This document shows positions 5,715 to 6,154 of a DNA stretch of 6,154 nt, in pieces. Position numbers and translations under genes: made by a program. Position 1 is the first letter of the stretch, and each line of letters starts with the position of its first letter. Origin of the DNA: Planctomycetaceae bacterium (lineage in GTDB: Bacteria; Planctomycetota; Planctomycetia; Pirellulales; Thermoguttaceae); contig JAISBG010000572.1 of NCBI GenBank assembly GCA_031266315.1, positions 1-6,154 of the forward strand. Direction: 5' to 3'. The notes below the pieces were generated by a model. The model was not told the origin of the DNA and ran no database searches. It saw only the letters and a program-made list of their open reading frames with translations.

Positions 5715-5848
5715 AGGTAGGCAATGTTTTGCTAAAACATCGCGTCGACGTTAGCCGACTGTGAACCAGATTAACAACGGCAATTTGTGTTGCCTTCCGC
5801 TTTGGAATCAATAACAGACTCAACCGGCGCGACCCTTCAGCGAAGGGA
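5715..5848 (+). repeat. Dispersed structured intergenic element, copy 2
   Basis: Same order of parts as the copy after rny. Stem 1 is GCAATGTTTT-GCT-AAAACATCGC (5721-5743, one A-C mismatch), stem 2 GTCGAC-GTTA-GCCGAC (5744-5759, one mismatch), and stem 3 CCCTTC-AGC-GAAGGG (5833-5847). The spacer keeps GTGAACCAGATTAAC (5761-5775) and ACTCAACCGGCGC (5818-5830). Triloops GCT and AGC are unchanged, while most stem bases differ from copy 1 with pairing kept. About 10 nt are inserted near 5791-5800 relative to copy 1. It begins 84 bp after the tgt stop in the same orientation, preceded by degenerate GGGYAAGCAACC/GTGGGCAACC repeats (5684-5712). Confidence 0.75.
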
Positions 5849-5852
5849 TCTC

Positions 5853-5947
5853 GCCCCTGCGGGGCTTTTGATGGTGTGAGGGTCTAAAATCCGGCGGTTT
5901 CGCTATCGCTTCACCGCCGGTTATGCACATCACACCCCTGCGGGGGT
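5853..5947. repeat. GC-rich nested stem-loop module
   Basis: GCCCC-TGC-GGGGC (5853-5865) is followed by an outer stem, GGTGTGA/TCACACC (5873-5879/5930-5936), enclosing a perfect 8-bp stem CCGGCGGT/ACCGCCGG (5891-5898/5913-5920, 14-nt loop). A second small hairpin, ACCCC-TGCG-GGGGT (5934-5947 region), shares bases with the outer stem, so the two are mutually exclusive. The small hairpins at both ends contain the same CCCCTGCGGGG core, which makes the module look like a bounded element. No T-run follows on either strand, so it is not a standard terminator. Confidence 0.6.
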
Positions 5948-6154
5948 ATCGTCAAGAAGTTTGTTTTAGCTAATAACATGAGAGGATGTTATCGTGTATT
6001 AACCTGTTTGTCACGTAGTTTTTCGACGCTTTTGGGGAGTAATTCTCAGGGGTGGGATTCGAATTAACAAAGATGTCAGCCGTAACCGTTATGGTGAATC
6101 CGTATTGGTCTCGTTAGGGGTTTTGATTGCGACCAACCTTCCCCCGAAGGTGAA
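5948..6154. other. Right-hand spacer, no gene seen
   Basis: No open frame here looks coding. Two hairpins stand out: ATAACAT/ATGTTAT (5973-5979/5986-5992, 6-nt loop) and ACCTTC-CCCC-GAAGGT (6136-6151) at the window edge. Whether the latter belongs to a terminator cannot be judged without the downstream sequence. A short minus-strand frame enters from the right edge and stops near 6080, with no recognisable motif. Confidence 0.4.

Noticed and set aside
6058..6075. tRNA T-arm (GATTCGAATT) near the right edge
   Set aside because: The flanking bases do not form a T-stem on either strand and no acceptor or anticodon arm can be found.

Overview
The window looks like a piece of a planctomycete chromosome of moderate GC. 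Three things point there. The left edge holds the start of a type IV prepilin-like protein whose N-terminus (MKKRIGFTLVELLVVIAIIG) is typical of the large DUF1559-type families of that phylum. There is a bacterial SET-domain methyltransferase with a complete post-SET cysteine cluster. Housekeeping genes stand alone, separated by long, hairpin-rich spacers. The assignment is inference; no rRNA or other decisive marker is present.

Layout, left to right. (1) 1-76, minus strand: 5' end of the prepilin-like gene, with a good Shine-Dalgarno. (2) 77-1491: about 1.4 kb without a convincing gene. Its first kilobase is packed with perfect hairpins. On the plus strand these fall into two similar blocks, each starting near a TATAAT hexamer (142 and 537) and ending in a hairpin plus T-run that resembles an intrinsic terminator (437-470 and 785-832). 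I propose two structured non-coding RNAs. The T-rich remainder (about 1041-1478) may be gene debris. (3) 1492-3051: rny, RNase Y, complete. (4) 3052-3460: a structured repeat, then 24-bp and 13-bp tandem repeats. (5) 3461-4198: SET-domain lysine methyltransferase with a roughly 100-residue acidic insertion inside the catalytic domain. (6) 4199-4530: eight 21-bp tandem repeats and a short 8-bp repeat. (7) 4531-5631: tgt, tRNA-guanine transglycosylase, with a eukaryote-like substitution in the base-binding pocket. (8) 5632-6154: a second copy of the structured repeat of region 4, followed by a nested stem and further hairpins; no gene seen.

rny, the SET gene and tgt all lie on the plus strand, but gaps of 409 and 332 bp suggest separate transcripts. 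RNase Y acts in mRNA turnover and Tgt in tRNA wobble-base modification; the SET protein has no evident link to either. The most interesting material is between the genes. The two copies of the dispersed element downstream of rny and tgt keep their stems and triloops while stem bases change on both sides (CCGCCC-AGC-GGGCGG against CCCTTC-AGC-GAAGGG). That is direct evidence, within this window, of selection for folding.
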